The position numbers and the translations under genes are program-made. A stretch of 64,000 bases of DNA from Cellulomonas sp. NS3 (GTDB lineage Bacteria; Actinomycetota; Actinomycetes; Actinomycetales; Cellulomonadaceae), in assembly GCF_024757985.1 (NCBI RefSeq), contig NZ_CP103289.1, positions 4,464,001 through 4,528,000 of the forward strand, written 5' to 3'. A model generated the notes under the pieces. That model did no database searches and had not been told where the DNA came from. It worked only from the letters and a program-made list of their open reading frames with translations. Below, one piece after another: positions 1-8,272 of this stretch; position 1 is the first letter of the stretch; each line of letters starts with the position of its first letter.

Positions 1-925
1 GCCGCCCGTCGACCGGGTCGGTGAACGCGACCTCGGCGGCGAGGAGCTGGAGCGGGTGACGGAAGTGGTCGACGGGGACGTCCCGCACCACGGGGTAGAG
101 CGGGTCCCCGACGATCGGGATGCCGAGCCCGGCCAGGTGCAGGCGGAGCTGGTGCGTCCGGCCCGTGCGTGGGGTCAGCCGGTAGACGGCGAACCGGTCA
201 GCCGCACCCACCTCGCCCGCCTCGACGCGACCCGCGGTCTCGCCGCCGTCCACTTCCCGCTCGAGCTCGACCAGCGTCTCCGCGTTGACCGGCGCCCCCG
301 GCACCACCTCGGCGCACCACGTGCCGCGCTCCTTGCGGATGTGGTCGCGCACGACGACCGGCAGCCCGAGGTCGGCGCGCAGCGGCGCGAGCGCGCGGTA
401 CGTCTTGTCGACGGCGCGCCGCTCGAACGCCGACTGGTAGGCGCCGCGCCACCGCTGCTCGGTCGCGAGCATCAGCAGCCCGGACGTCACGCGGTCGAGC
501 CGGTGCAGCGGCGACAGCTCGGGCAGCCCCAGCTCGGCGCGCAGCCGGACGACGACGCTCTGCATCACGTGCCCGCCGCGCGGGATCGTCGAGAGGAACG
601 GCGGCTTGTCGACGACCACGAGCCGCTCGTCGCGGTGCACGACGTGGATCGTGCCCGGCACCACCGGCTCGTCGCGCAGGTCACGGTGGAACCACACGTA
701 CCGCGCCGGGGCGTACGGGTCGTCGTCGCGCAGAGCGCGGCCGTCCTCGTCGACGAACCGCTCCTGCGCGAGCATCCCCGGGACGTCCACGTGCTCGGGC
801 AGCCGGTGGCGCAGCCAGGCGCCCATCGTCGGCCACGGGTCGGGGGTCGCGCGGTCGCGGTCCGGGGTGCGCAGGCGGGCGGCGTCGAGGCCGTGGCGTG
901 CCGGGAGCGGGGAGCGGGGAGGCAC
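1..925 (-). CDS. RluA-family RNA pseudouridine synthase (partial, runs off left edge)
   Basis: It isomerises uridine to pseudouridine in structured RNA, probably rRNA or tRNA. The reading frame is open from a GTG at 925 to the left edge, about 308 codons, with the C-terminus missing. Recognisable pieces are the VVVDKPP segment, the catalytic-loop HRLDRVTSG (Asp nucleophile), and GRTHQLRLHL followed by GIPIVGDPLYP, all standard RluA-family blocks in the right order. The first 95 or so residues precede the catalytic domain and fit an actinobacterial extension. The substrate site cannot be deduced. The GTG start is the first that gives the full N-terminal extension; an internal start is possible. 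Confidence 0.88.
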   Translation of the reverse strand, partial: MPPRSPLPARHGLDAARLRTPDRDRATPDPWPTMGAWLRHRLPEHVDVPGMLAQERFVDEDGRALRDDDPYAPARYVWFHRDLRDEPVVPGTIHVVHRDERLVVVDKPPFLSTIPRGGHVMQSVVVRLRAELGLPELSPLHRLDRVTSGLLMLATEQRWRGAYQSAFERRAVDKTYRALAPLRADLGLPVVVRDHIRKERGTWCAEVVPGAPVNAETLVELEREVDGGETAGRVEAGEVGAADRFAVYRLTPRTGRTHQLRLHLAGLGIPIVGDPLYPVVRDVPVDHFRHPLQLLAAEVAFTDPVDGR

Positions 926-1076
926 CCGGCGATGGTACGAGCCGCGTCCCGGTCCGCGAGACCGCGAGGAAGGCCGGCCGATCCGCTCAGGCAGACTCAC
1001 CCGACGCCGATCAGGAGGGCATCCCTCAGGCGCGGACCTGGCGTCGCCGTCCCTCTCGCCTCCCGCAGGAGACACC

Positions 1077-2927
1077 ATGCACGTTCTGCGAGCACCCCGA
1101 CGGGCAGCCCTGGCTGCCGCGACCCTCACCCTGGCCGTCGCCGCCCTCCTCGCCGGCCCGCCTGCCGGCCCGGCGGCAGCGGCCACGTCGACGAGCGCGT
1201 CCGACGCGCTGACCCCGTCGACGGGCCTGCTGTGGGGCGCCCACGTCGCCGACAGCGCCGCCGCGGACGCCGAGTCGGCCGTCCAGGGGTTCGAGGCGCG
1301 GATCGGCCGCAAGCTCGACCTGACCCGGTTCTACTCCCGGTGGAACTCGCCGATGCCGCCGCAGCCCGTCACGTCGGCGCTCGCGCACGGCCGCACGCCG
1401 GTGTGGTCGATCTCGCCGCAGACCACCTCGGGCACCAAGCACTCGTGGGCGTCCATCGCCGCGGGCACGCGCGACGCCGACATCGTCGCGCACGCGCGCG
1501 CGGTCGCGTCGCTCGGCGCCCCGGTCTTCCTGGTCTTCCAGCACGAGCCCGACTACGCCACCGGCTACGGCACGCCCGCGGAGTACCGCGCCGCCTACCG
1601 GCACTACGTCGAGGTGTTCCGTGCCCAGGGCGTCACGAACGTCGCGTGGGCGTGGATCCTCACCCCCGGCAGCTTCTGGGCGACGCCCTCGACCGCGGGC
1701 GCCGACGCCTACTACCCCGGGGACGACGTCGTCGACTGGCTCGGCCTCGACCCCTACAACTGGTTCGGCTGCATGGCGGGCGGCCCGACGTCGTGGCGCC
1801 CGCTGGCCGAGTCCGTCGCACCGTTCCACGCGTGGGCCGCCCCGCACGGCAAGCCGCTCATGCTCGCCGAGTGGGGGAGCGTCGAGGACCCGGACCAGCC
1901 TGGCCGCAAGGCGACGTGGTGGACGGAGGCGATGACGACGCTCGCCGCCTACCCCGAGTTCAAGGCCGCCCTGGCGTTCGACGCCGTGGGGAACTGCTCG
2001 TGGCTGGTCGACTCGTCGGAGTCGTCCCTCGCGTCCTTCGTCGCGGCCGGCCACAGCCCGGCGGCGCACGGCCGGGCCAGCGCGTGGCTCGGCTCCTCGA
2101 CCGTGCAGGGCGCGGCCCCGCTCCCGGTCGCGTTCGACGCGTCCCGGAGCACCGGGACGGGACGGTCCACCGGCTCGGGCGTGACGTCGTGGACCCTGGC
2201 CTTCGGGGACGGCACGTCGGCGAGCGGGACCGGGCAGCCCCCGGCCTCGACGACGCACACGTACGCGGCCGGGACGTGGACGGCCACGCTCACCGTGCGG
2301 GACGCCACCGGGTCGACGAGCACCGACACCCGCCGGGTCGTCGCCGCGGCGGCGCCTACGGTCTCCGCGAGCGAGTCCGACCTCACCGCCACGTCGGTGA
2401 CGCTCAAGGCGTGGGTCGGCACCCACGGCGAGGCGGGGACGGCGACGTTCGAGTGGGGCACGACGACGGCCTACGGCAACCGGGCCACGTCCGCGCTCCT
2501 CGCCACCGGCGGGACGCAGGCGGTCTCCCAGAAGGTCACCGGCCTGCCGTCCGGCGCGACGGTGCACGTGCGGATCACCGCCACCACCCCGGGCGGCAGC
2601 ACGGTCGTCACGCGCAAGCTCGTGACGCCGGGCCTGCCGACGTTCGGCTGGACGACGGTGTCGGGGCGCACCACGACGGCCGCCAAGGTCTCCGGCGGCA
2701 TCAACCCCCGCGGGCTCACGGCGACGACCTGGGTCGAGTACGGCACCACGACCGCCCTCGGGTCGACGGCCGCCGGCCCGGCGCTCGCCGCGCTGACCTA
2801 CGAGAAGGGCGTCGACGTCGCGCTCGCCGGGCTGAGCCCGAGGACGACGTACTACTACCGCCTCGCCGCCGCGAACACGGCCGGGACCTCGCGCGGCCCG
2901 ATCAGCACGTTCACGACGCTCGGCTGA
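1077..2927 (+). CDS. Secreted GH26-type beta-mannanase-like glycoside hydrolase with PKD and Fn3-like modules
   Basis: This 616-residue extracellular enzyme probably cleaves beta-mannan or a related plant polysaccharide. Residues 1-36 form an arginine-led, Ala/Leu-rich signal peptide ending in AAA. The catalytic domain (about 45-330) carries FQHEPD with Glu157 as likely acid/base and LAEWGS with Glu265 as likely nucleophile, the spacing expected of clan GH-A family 26. A PKD-like module (about 335-425, FGDGTSASG and a THTYA strand) follows, then two repeated Fn3-like modules with an EWGTTTAYGN / EYGTTTALGS motif in each. The ATG at 1077 begins the signal peptide. It is transcribed alone and ends before a strong hairpin. 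Family assignment is from motifs; exact specificity is inference. Confidence 0.82.
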   Translation: MHVLRAPRRAALAAATLTLAVAALLAGPPAGPAAAATSTSASDALTPSTGLLWGAHVADSAAADAESAVQGFEARIGRKLDLTRFYSRWNSPMPPQPVTSALAHGRTPVWSISPQTTSGTKHSWASIAAGTRDADIVAHARAVASLGAPVFLVFQHEPDYATGYGTPAEYRAAYRHYVEVFRAQGVTNVAWAWILTPGSFWATPSTAGADAYYPGDDVVDWLGLDPYNWFGCMAGGPTSWRPLAESVAPFHAWAAPHGKPLMLAEWGSVEDPDQPGRKATWWTEAMTTLAAYPEFKAALAFDAVGNCSWLVDSSESSLASFVAAGHSPAAHGRASAWLGSSTVQGAAPLPVAFDASRSTGTGRSTGSGVTSWTLAFGDGTSASGTGQPPASTTHTYAAGTWTATLTVRDATGSTSTDTRRVVAAAAPTVSASESDLTATSVTLKAWVGTHGEAGTATFEWGTTTAYGNRATSALLATGGTQAVSQKVTGLPSGATVHVRITATTPGGSTVVTRKLVTPGLPTFGWTTVSGRTTTAAKVSGGINPRGLTATTWVEYGTTTALGSTAAGPALAALTYEKGVDVALAGLSPRTTYYYRLAAANTAGTSRGPISTFTTLG

Positions 2928-2932
2928 CCGCC

Positions 2933-2972
2933 GGCGGGCGCCCGGCCGGACCGCTCCGGCCGGGCACCCGCC
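2933..2972. terminator. Hairpin terminator after the GH26-type gene
   Basis: An 11-bp GC-only stem (GCCCGGCCGGA with TCCGGCCGGGC, 4-nt loop) plus a further outer stem after one mismatch begins 6 nt past the stop codon. It has no U-tract, as is usual at this GC content, and could serve both convergent genes. Confidence 0.65.
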
Positions 2973-2974
2973 GT

Positions 2975-3040
2975 GCGCGTCGTCGGCGCGTCGTCAGCGC
3001 GTCGTCAGCGCGTCGTCGGCGCGTCGTCGGCGGGTCGTCA
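2975..3040. repeat. Six tandem copies of an 11-bp unit
   Basis: The unit GCGCGTCGTCR occurs head to tail at 2975, 2986, 2997, 3008, 3019 and 3030; only the last base varies and the sixth copy has one extra change. The sixth copy contains the TGA stop codon of the minus-strand glycosyltransferase. Because 11 is not a multiple of 3, copy-number change would not preserve a frame. It lies in the convergent gap between the GH26-type and GT2 genes. Confidence 0.9.
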
Positions 3041-4408
3041 GGCCGGCTCGAGCAGCTCCCGCCGCGGCGCCACCCCGACCTCGACCCCGGCGCCCCGCGT
3101 GCCCCAGCCGGTGCGCGTGCAGGTGGCGATCGAGAAGAGCCGCAGCGGACGCAGGACGACCGCGGTCCACAGCAGCATGACCGGCGCGAATGCGACGGTG
3201 CCGACCTGGAACGCCAGCGACTGGTCGGTGCGGCCGACCACGAGATACCGCGCCGCGGTGATGTAGCAGATCAGCACGCTGAACAGCAGGAGATAGCCGT
3301 AGAACGCGCCGTACATGATCGGCATGATGATCATGAGCACGAAGAAGGCGATCGTGATGAGCGTGAAGTTGACCCACGCGGCGAAGTGCTCCCAGTACGC
3401 CCAGCCCTTCACCGGCAGGTAGCGGAACCGCCACACGGAACGAATGGTCGAGCCGCGCATCCACCGGACCTGCTGCCGGAGATGGTGGCTCACCTTCTCC
3501 GGCAGGACGGTGAACGCGAACGAGTTCTCCTGCTGGACCGTGCGGCCCCTGAGGTGCGCGAACAACGTGAGCAGCGAGTCGTCGGAGAACATCACCGTGC
3601 TGCCCCCGAAGGTCTCGTTGGCGTACGACGGCAACGAGTCGCGGACGACGTGGGCGCGGTACATCGAGAAGTTGCCCGAGTTCACCAGCACGCACCCCAG
3701 CCGGGACATCGCCGCCCGGACGACGAGCTGGAACGCGAGCAACCAGGAGTCCGTGATCCGGACGAACAGGTTCCGGTTGTTGTAGGCGAGGATCACGGAC
3801 GCCACCGAGGTGATGTCCCGCTGTGCGAACGGGTGCAGCCCGTTCTCGATGCAGTGCGGGTCGAGCACGGTGTCGGAGTCCATGGTCGCGAAGACGTCGG
3901 CCGCCGGGTCCGCCGCGAACGCCTCGATCTGGGCGTGCCGCTTCCCGCGGTTCTCCGTCCGGGTCCAGATCGTCTCGACGTCCGGGTACTGCGCCGCCAG
4001 CCGGGCGAACTCGGCCTCGGTCGCGGACAGGTCGCTCGTCGAGCCGTCGTCGACGACGTGGATCCGCTGCGGGCGCCGTGTCTGCTCGAGCACCGAGCGC
4101 AGCGCGAGAGCCAGGGCGGCCGGGTCCTCGTTGTACGCCGGGACCGCGATGGTGACCCGCAGCCGGTCCAGGGCCGCGGCCTCGTCGGCGTCCGTCACGA
4201 CGAACGGCCGGTGCGTCCAGGCGAGGACGAGGTGGAAGACGAGGGACCCGAACACGAGCGCCCACAGCAGGGTGAAAGAGTTCTCCCCGGACTCGCTCAG
4301 GTCGAGGATCCCGAGGACGTGGCGCACGCACCAGGCGAGGCCGACGAGGAGCAGGAGCACGGCGATCCCGGCGCCCAGCCGGGGGCGGAGGTAGGCCCGC
4401 GGGATCAT
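3038..4408 (-). CDS. Membrane GT2 processive glycosyltransferase (hyaluronan/cellulose-synthase-like)
   Basis: This 456-residue enzyme probably polymerises and exports a polysaccharide from nucleotide sugars at the cytoplasmic membrane. Two N-terminal membrane segments (about 11-30 and 45-66) precede a GT2 domain with AYNED, VDDGST, DSDT near residue 176 (metal/UDP-sugar aspartates), an FSDDS segment, and QQVRWMRG near residue 310, the QxxRW signature of processive synthases. Several C-terminal membrane segments follow. The ATG at 4408 overlaps the TGA of the upstream 59-residue membrane gene (ATGA), so the two are translationally coupled. The product is unknown; hyaluronan-, chitin- or glucan-like polymers are all possible. 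Confidence 0.82.
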   Translation of the reverse strand: MIPRAYLRPRLGAGIAVLLLLVGLAWCVRHVLGILDLSESGENSFTLLWALVFGSLVFHLVLAWTHRPFVVTDADEAAALDRLRVTIAVPAYNEDPAALALALRSVLEQTRRPQRIHVVDDGSTSDLSATEAEFARLAAQYPDVETIWTRTENRGKRHAQIEAFAADPAADVFATMDSDTVLDPHCIENGLHPFAQRDITSVASVILAYNNRNLFVRITDSWLLAFQLVVRAAMSRLGCVLVNSGNFSMYRAHVVRDSLPSYANETFGGSTVMFSDDSLLTLFAHLRGRTVQQENSFAFTVLPEKVSHHLRQQVRWMRGSTIRSVWRFRYLPVKGWAYWEHFAAWVNFTLITIAFFVLMIIMPIMYGAFYGYLLLFSVLICYITAARYLVVGRTDQSLAFQVGTVAFAPVMLLWTAVVLRPLRLFSIATCTRTGWGTRGAGVEVGVAPRRELLEPA

Positions 4409-4584
4409 GCCTCCTCCGCGCGCTTCCCCCGGCGGAAGCTGCGGCGGATCTCGACCGCCACGAGCGAGACGGCCCCGACCGCGACCAGCACGGCCCAGAG
4501 CTGTTCGAAAGCCATCCCGCTGAGCGTGATACCCCCGCCGATACCGGCGAGCGAGGTCATCGGAATGCTGCTGCCGTAGTCCAT
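4405..4584 (-). CDS. 59-residue single-span membrane protein coupled to the GT2 synthase
   Basis: The protein begins MDYGSSIP, has one hydrophobic segment (about 24-44) and ends in a basic/acidic tail (RRSFRRGKRAEEA). I do not recognise a family. Its stop overlaps the start of the GT2 gene by four bases, which argues that it is real and works with the synthase, perhaps as a small accessory or stabilising subunit; that role is inferred only from coupling. The ATG at 4584 follows CGGGGGGACACGCTC, a G-rich region that may serve as ribosome binding site. A longer in-frame extension upstream lacks membrane character and is less likely. Confidence 0.65.
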   Translation of the reverse strand: MDYGSSIPMTSLAGIGGGITLSGMAFEQLWAVLVAVGAVSLVAVEIRRSFRRGKRAEEA

Positions 4585-4937
4585 GAGCGTGTCCCCCCGC
4601 AGAGTTCGACGACCGGCCGGCCGTCGACGGATCGTTCGGCGCGACGGCGGCGTCACCGATGTCCCCAGGTCCCACTCACAGCAAGGACGGCCGTGCGTCA
4701 TGCCTGCACGGCCGCTTTCCGACAAACGCCCCCGTTCGCGGGCAAAACCCTACACAGCACGTCGGAAGTTGGCGATGGGTCAGGCACGGACCGACGTCCG
4801 CGGGGACGCCACGGGGCGAATTTCACCCCCGGCACGCCGCGGCCTTTCAGGAACCCCGGCAAGGCAGGCTCGGGGACATTCCTCGAGGTGCACGTATTCG
4901 CGCTGGTCAGCGCGGGAAGCGGCGGACGACAGGGGCC
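4585..4937. other. Long intergenic leader upstream of the GT2 operon
   Basis: This 353-bp gap holds the promoter side of the minus-strand GT2 operon and the 3' side of the siderophore-interacting protein gene. Visible elements are a perfect 8-bp stem hairpin at 4689-4713, an imperfect palindrome GGGGCGAATTTCACCCC at 4813-4829, and on the minus strand a TAGGGT hexamer in the stretch around 4745-4760 that could be a -10. I found no riboswitch consensus I can name. Confidence 0.5.
4689..4713. promoter_or_regulatory. Hairpin in the untranslated region upstream of the 59-residue ORF
   Basis: GGCCGTGC and GCACGGCC form a perfect 8-bp stem around a 9-nt loop. It lies about 105-130 nt before the start codon of the small membrane gene, and so probably within its transcript if the TAGGGT element further upstream is used. 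It may be an attenuator or a structural element. Confidence 0.4.
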
Positions 4938-5924
4938 TCAGGCGCCCTCGGCACGCCCCTCGCGCCAGTAGCCCATGAACGCCACCGACCGGCGGTCGAC
5001 GCCACGCTCCGCGACGAGGTGGCGGCGCAGCGTCTTGATCGCGCCGGCCTCCCCCGCGAGCCACGCGTACATCTCGGTCGAGCGGGTCAGGGGCTCACCG
5101 TCGGGGTCGACGGGGACCTCCCAGAGGATCTGCGCGTCGACGTCGACGTCCTCGATCGCGCCGGTGACCGCGGCGGCGCCGCCCACCGGAGCGTCGAGCA
5201 GCCGGCCGGCCGCGGCCTGGACAGCCGGCACGAGCGCCGAGCCGTGCGGGGCGTCCTCGCGGGCGAGCCACGTGACGCGCACACCGGCGGGGGCGCGCAG
5301 CGGGAGGACGTCGGCGGCGTGCGGGATCTCGAGGACGGCCTCGCCGCGCGCGTCGGCGGGCAGCGACGCGAGGATGCCGCGGATCGCGGGGACCGCGGTC
5401 TCGTCGCCCGCGAGCAGCAGCGCGAGCGCGTGCTCCGGCGGCGCCCACTCCACGCCGCCGTGCGGGCCGGGGTGGCGGGCGTCGGGCCCGCAGACGCCGA
5501 GGGTGTCGCCGACCCGGACGCTGCCGGCCCAGCGGGAGGCGGGGCCGAGGTCGCCGTGCAGGACGACGTCGACGTCGATCTCGCGGAGGTGCTGGCGGAC
5601 GCCCGCGATCGTGTAGGTGCGGATCACCGGGCGGACGGCGTCGGGCGCCTCGCGCCACGCGGTGAACCAGTCGAGCCCGCCCTCGCCCGCGAGCAGCGTG
5701 TCGAGCGCGGCGCAGCAGTCGGCCGACGTCGTCACGTCGTCGCCCGGCGTGCGGGCCAGGATGAGCTTGATGCGCTGGTCGCGGCCGTTGTCCGCGAAGA
5801 CGTCGAGGTCGTCGCCGGTGAACGTGATGCGGCGGAAGCTCGGGGTGAGGTCCTGGATGCGGACGACGCGCACGGCGAAGGCCCGGAAGGGTGCGATGGT
5901 CGGGGCCACCAGCAGCTCGGTCAC
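4938..5924 (-). CDS. Siderophore-interacting protein (FAD-dependent ferric-siderophore reductase, ViuB-like)
   Basis: It probably reduces ferric siderophores in the cytoplasm to release iron, using a flavin. The 328-residue length is typical. The N-terminal FAD-binding half contains VIRTYTIAG, matching the RxYT flavin motif, and the C-terminal half has LLAGDETAVPAI and the closing GYWREGRAEGA seen in this family. The GTG at 5924 is chosen because AGGAG lies five bases upstream. An IdeR/DmdR-like iron box lies about 65 bp upstream. It sits beside the siderophore ABC transporter genes but behind its own promoter. Confidence 0.9.
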   Translation of the reverse strand: MTELLVAPTIAPFRAFAVRVVRIQDLTPSFRRITFTGDDLDVFADNGRDQRIKLILARTPGDDVTTSADCCAALDTLLAGEGGLDWFTAWREAPDAVRPVIRTYTIAGVRQHLREIDVDVVLHGDLGPASRWAGSVRVGDTLGVCGPDARHPGPHGGVEWAPPEHALALLLAGDETAVPAIRGILASLPADARGEAVLEIPHAADVLPLRAPAGVRVTWLAREDAPHGSALVPAVQAAAGRLLDAPVGGAAAVTGAIEDVDVDAQILWEVPVDPDGEPLTRSTEMYAWLAGEAGAIKTLRRHLVAERGVDRRSVAFMGYWREGRAEGA

Positions 5925-5990
5925 ATGCACTCCTGATCGACGGGCCTCGCGGGCGGAGGTGACTCGTAGGGAAGGCAACCCTCCGCGAGG

Positions 5991-6009
5991 TATGGCTACC
6001 CTAACCTGG
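5991..6009. promoter_or_regulatory. IdeR/DmdR-type iron box upstream of the siderophore-interacting protein gene
   Basis: Read on the minus strand the 19-mer has AGGTTAGGGTAGCC at its core and matches the DtxR-family consensus TTAGGTTAGGCTAACCTAA at 13 of 19 positions by eye. Iron-loaded DtxR-family repressors bind such sites, so low iron should derepress the gene. The placement is seen; the regulation is inferred. Confidence 0.7.
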
Positions 6010-6094
6010 CATTCCCGGGCTGCGGAGTGGCGTCCGTCACACGGACGCGGGGACGGCCGCCGTCACGCGCGCGGGCCCCACGGCGGGAGGCCGC

Positions 6095-8272
6095 TCAGGC
6101 CCGCGTGCGCCACAGGAGCAGCACGAAGTACGGCGTCCCGACCAGCGCCGTCACGAGGCCGGCGGGGATCTGCGCGGGCGCGATGACCGTGCGCCCCAGC
6201 ACGTCGGAGACCCCGACGAGCACCGCACCGAGCAGCAGCGCGACGGGCACGACCCGCGTGTGCCGGGCACCGACGAGTGCCCGCGCGGCGTGCGGGGCGA
6301 CGAGGCCGACGAAGCCCACGACCCCGATCGCCGACACCGCGGAGCCCGCGAGCAGCACCGACGCGAGCAGCAGCACGAGCCGGGTCCGCTCGAGCGCGAC
6401 GCCGAGCACGCGCGGCACGTCCTCGTCGAGCGCGAGCAGGTCGAGGTCGCGGCGCGCCCGCACCACGAACGGCGTCACGAGCAGCAGCATCGCGAGCACC
6501 GGGAACGACTGCGCGAAGGAGCGCCCGTACGTCGACCCCGACATCCAGGTGAGCGCGAGCGTCGAGTCCCACGGGCTCGACGTCACGACGATGATCGTGA
6601 CGAGCGCGGTCGTGCCCGCGCTGACGCCGATGCCGATGAGCACGAGCCGGTCGGAGCTGAGCCCTCGGCGGTACGCGAGGCCGTAGACGAGCGCGAACGC
6701 GACGAGCGCCCCGAGCCCACCCGCGCCGGTGACGGCCCAGATGCTCACGCCGGGCGCGAGGACGAGCAGCGTGATCGCGCCGACGCCCGCGCCGCCGGTC
6801 ACGCCGAGCAGGCCCGGCTCGGCGAGCGGGTTGCGGCACACCGCCTGGACGGTCGTGCCGGCCAGCCCGAGCGCGGCACCCGCGACGAGCGAGGCGAGCA
6901 CGCGCGGCGCCCGCTGGTCGAGGACCGCCGTCACGCCCGGACCCGACCGGCCGGACAGCCAGTTCGCGACGTCGCCCGTGAGCAGCAGCGTGTCGCCCAG
7001 CAGGAGGCCACCGACCACCGTCGCGACGGCGAGCGCGGCGAGCACCGCAGCGACCACGAGGAACCGGCGGTGCGACGCCGGCCCCCGGCCGCGGCTCGTG
7101 CTCGGCGCGGAGACCGGAGAGCTGTCGCGGATGCGGCGGGCGAGGGCCACGAGCACCACGGCGCCGAACACGCTGGTCACGACGCCCGTCGGCACGGCGA
7201 CGCCGTCGGTCCCGGGGAGCCAGGTGCGCAGCAGGATGTCGGCGGCGAGCACCACGACGCAGCCGGCGAGGGCCGCGAGGGGGAGGAGGAGCCGGTGGCG
7301 GTGCAGCCCGGGGGCGAGCGGCGCGACGAGCCGCGCGATCGCGGGCGCGCACAGCCCGACGAAGCCGATGGGGCCGGCGACGGTCACGGCGACCGCCGCG
7401 AGCAGGACGGCGACGACGACGGCCTCCACACGGGTGCGCCGCACGTCGAGCCCCAGGACGGTCGCGGTGTCGTCGCCGAGCGCGAGCAGGTCCAGGCGCC
7501 GGGCGCGCACGACGGCGAAGGCGACGACGAGCAGCACCGCGGGTGCCGCCTGCACGACCTTGTCGGGACCGGACTGCACGATCGACCCGCTGCCCCACGC
7601 GAACAGCCCGATGGTCTCCTGCTCGAACAGCAGCAGCAGCAGCGACGTCACGGCCGAGAGCGCGAGCATCACCGCGGAGCCGGCGAGCACGAGCCGCGTC
7701 GGCCCCGAGGCACCGCCGCGGCTGAGCAGCAGCACGAGCGCGGCCGCGCCGAGCCCGCCGAGGAACGCGACCGCGCCCGTCGCCGCGAACGGCAGCGTGA
7801 GCCCCGTGACGGCGGCGACGGTCACGAGCAGGTACGAGCCCGCGTTGACCGCGAGCGTGTCCGGCGACGCGAGCGGGTTGCGCGCGACGGACTGCAGCAT
7901 CGCGCCCGAGACTCCGAGGGCGACGCCCACGAGCAGCGCCGCGAGGACGCGGGGCAGGCGCGAGGCCACGAGCACCGCGGCGGTCTGCTCCGCCTCGCCG
8001 TCCGCTCCCCCGGTCAGCAGCCCGAGCAGGTCGCCCGCGCCGATCCCCGAGGTGCCGAGCGTCAGGTCGACGAGGCCGAGGACGACGACGAGCGTGACAC
8101 CGGCCGCCAGCACCGCGGCGACGCGCAGGGCCGGGACGGCGCCGAGGGGCGCACGTCCGGGCGGTGCCGCCGGGGACCCGGGCGCCTCGGGTGCGCCAGG
8201 CGCGCCAGGGGTGGAGCCGGGCATGTCCGCACGCGCCCCTCCCCCTGCCGGTGTCACGCTCGCGGTGGTCAT
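6095..8272 (-). CDS. Fused double FecCD-type iron-siderophore ABC permease
   Basis: It forms the membrane channel of an iron-siderophore importer. At 725 residues it is twice the usual FecCD length: both permease halves are joined in one chain. Each half has the family block (RLPRVLAALLVGVALG...QSVARNPLASP in the first, RAPRVLASLVAGAALG...QAVCRNPLAEP in the second), with a polar linker near residues 390-410. A Gly/Pro/Ala-rich tail of about 45 residues precedes the first membrane segment. The ATG at 8272 overlaps the stop of the binding-protein gene (ATGA). A single fused subunit could replace a FecC/FecD heterodimer. Confidence 0.92.
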   Translation of the reverse strand: MTTASVTPAGGGARADMPGSTPGAPGAPEAPGSPAAPPGRAPLGAVPALRVAAVLAAGVTLVVVLGLVDLTLGTSGIGAGDLLGLLTGGADGEAEQTAAVLVASRLPRVLAALLVGVALGVSGAMLQSVARNPLASPDTLAVNAGSYLLVTVAAVTGLTLPFAATGAVAFLGGLGAAALVLLLSRGGASGPTRLVLAGSAVMLALSAVTSLLLLLFEQETIGLFAWGSGSIVQSGPDKVVQAAPAVLLVVAFAVVRARRLDLLALGDDTATVLGLDVRRTRVEAVVVAVLLAAVAVTVAGPIGFVGLCAPAIARLVAPLAPGLHRHRLLLPLAALAGCVVVLAADILLRTWLPGTDGVAVPTGVVTSVFGAVVLVALARRIRDSSPVSAPSTSRGRGPASHRRFLVVAAVLAALAVATVVGGLLLGDTLLLTGDVANWLSGRSGPGVTAVLDQRAPRVLASLVAGAALGLAGTTVQAVCRNPLAEPGLLGVTGGAGVGAITLLVLAPGVSIWAVTGAGGLGALVAFALVYGLAYRRGLSSDRLVLIGIGVSAGTTALVTIIVVTSSPWDSTLALTWMSGSTYGRSFAQSFPVLAMLLLVTPFVVRARRDLDLLALDEDVPRVLGVALERTRLVLLLASVLLAGSAVSAIGVVGFVGLVAPHAARALVGARHTRVVPVALLLGAVLVGVSDVLGRTVIAPAQIPAGLVTALVGTPYFVLLLWRTRA

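Noticed and set aside
2975-3040. CRISPR-like array
   Set aside because: The 11-bp units are directly adjacent with no spacers; it is a simple tandem repeat.
56-4579. A 1507-codon open frame on the plus strand
   Set aside because: It is antisense or out of frame to the pseudouridine synthase, GH26-type and GT2 genes, and its translation is Arg/Pro/Gly-rich without recognisable motifs. Such shadows are routine at this GC content.
4689-4829. Possible cyclic-dinucleotide riboswitch upstream of the GT2 synthase operon
   Set aside because: A polysaccharide synthase would be a fitting target, but I find neither the GEMM core nor another riboswitch consensus, only simple hairpins.
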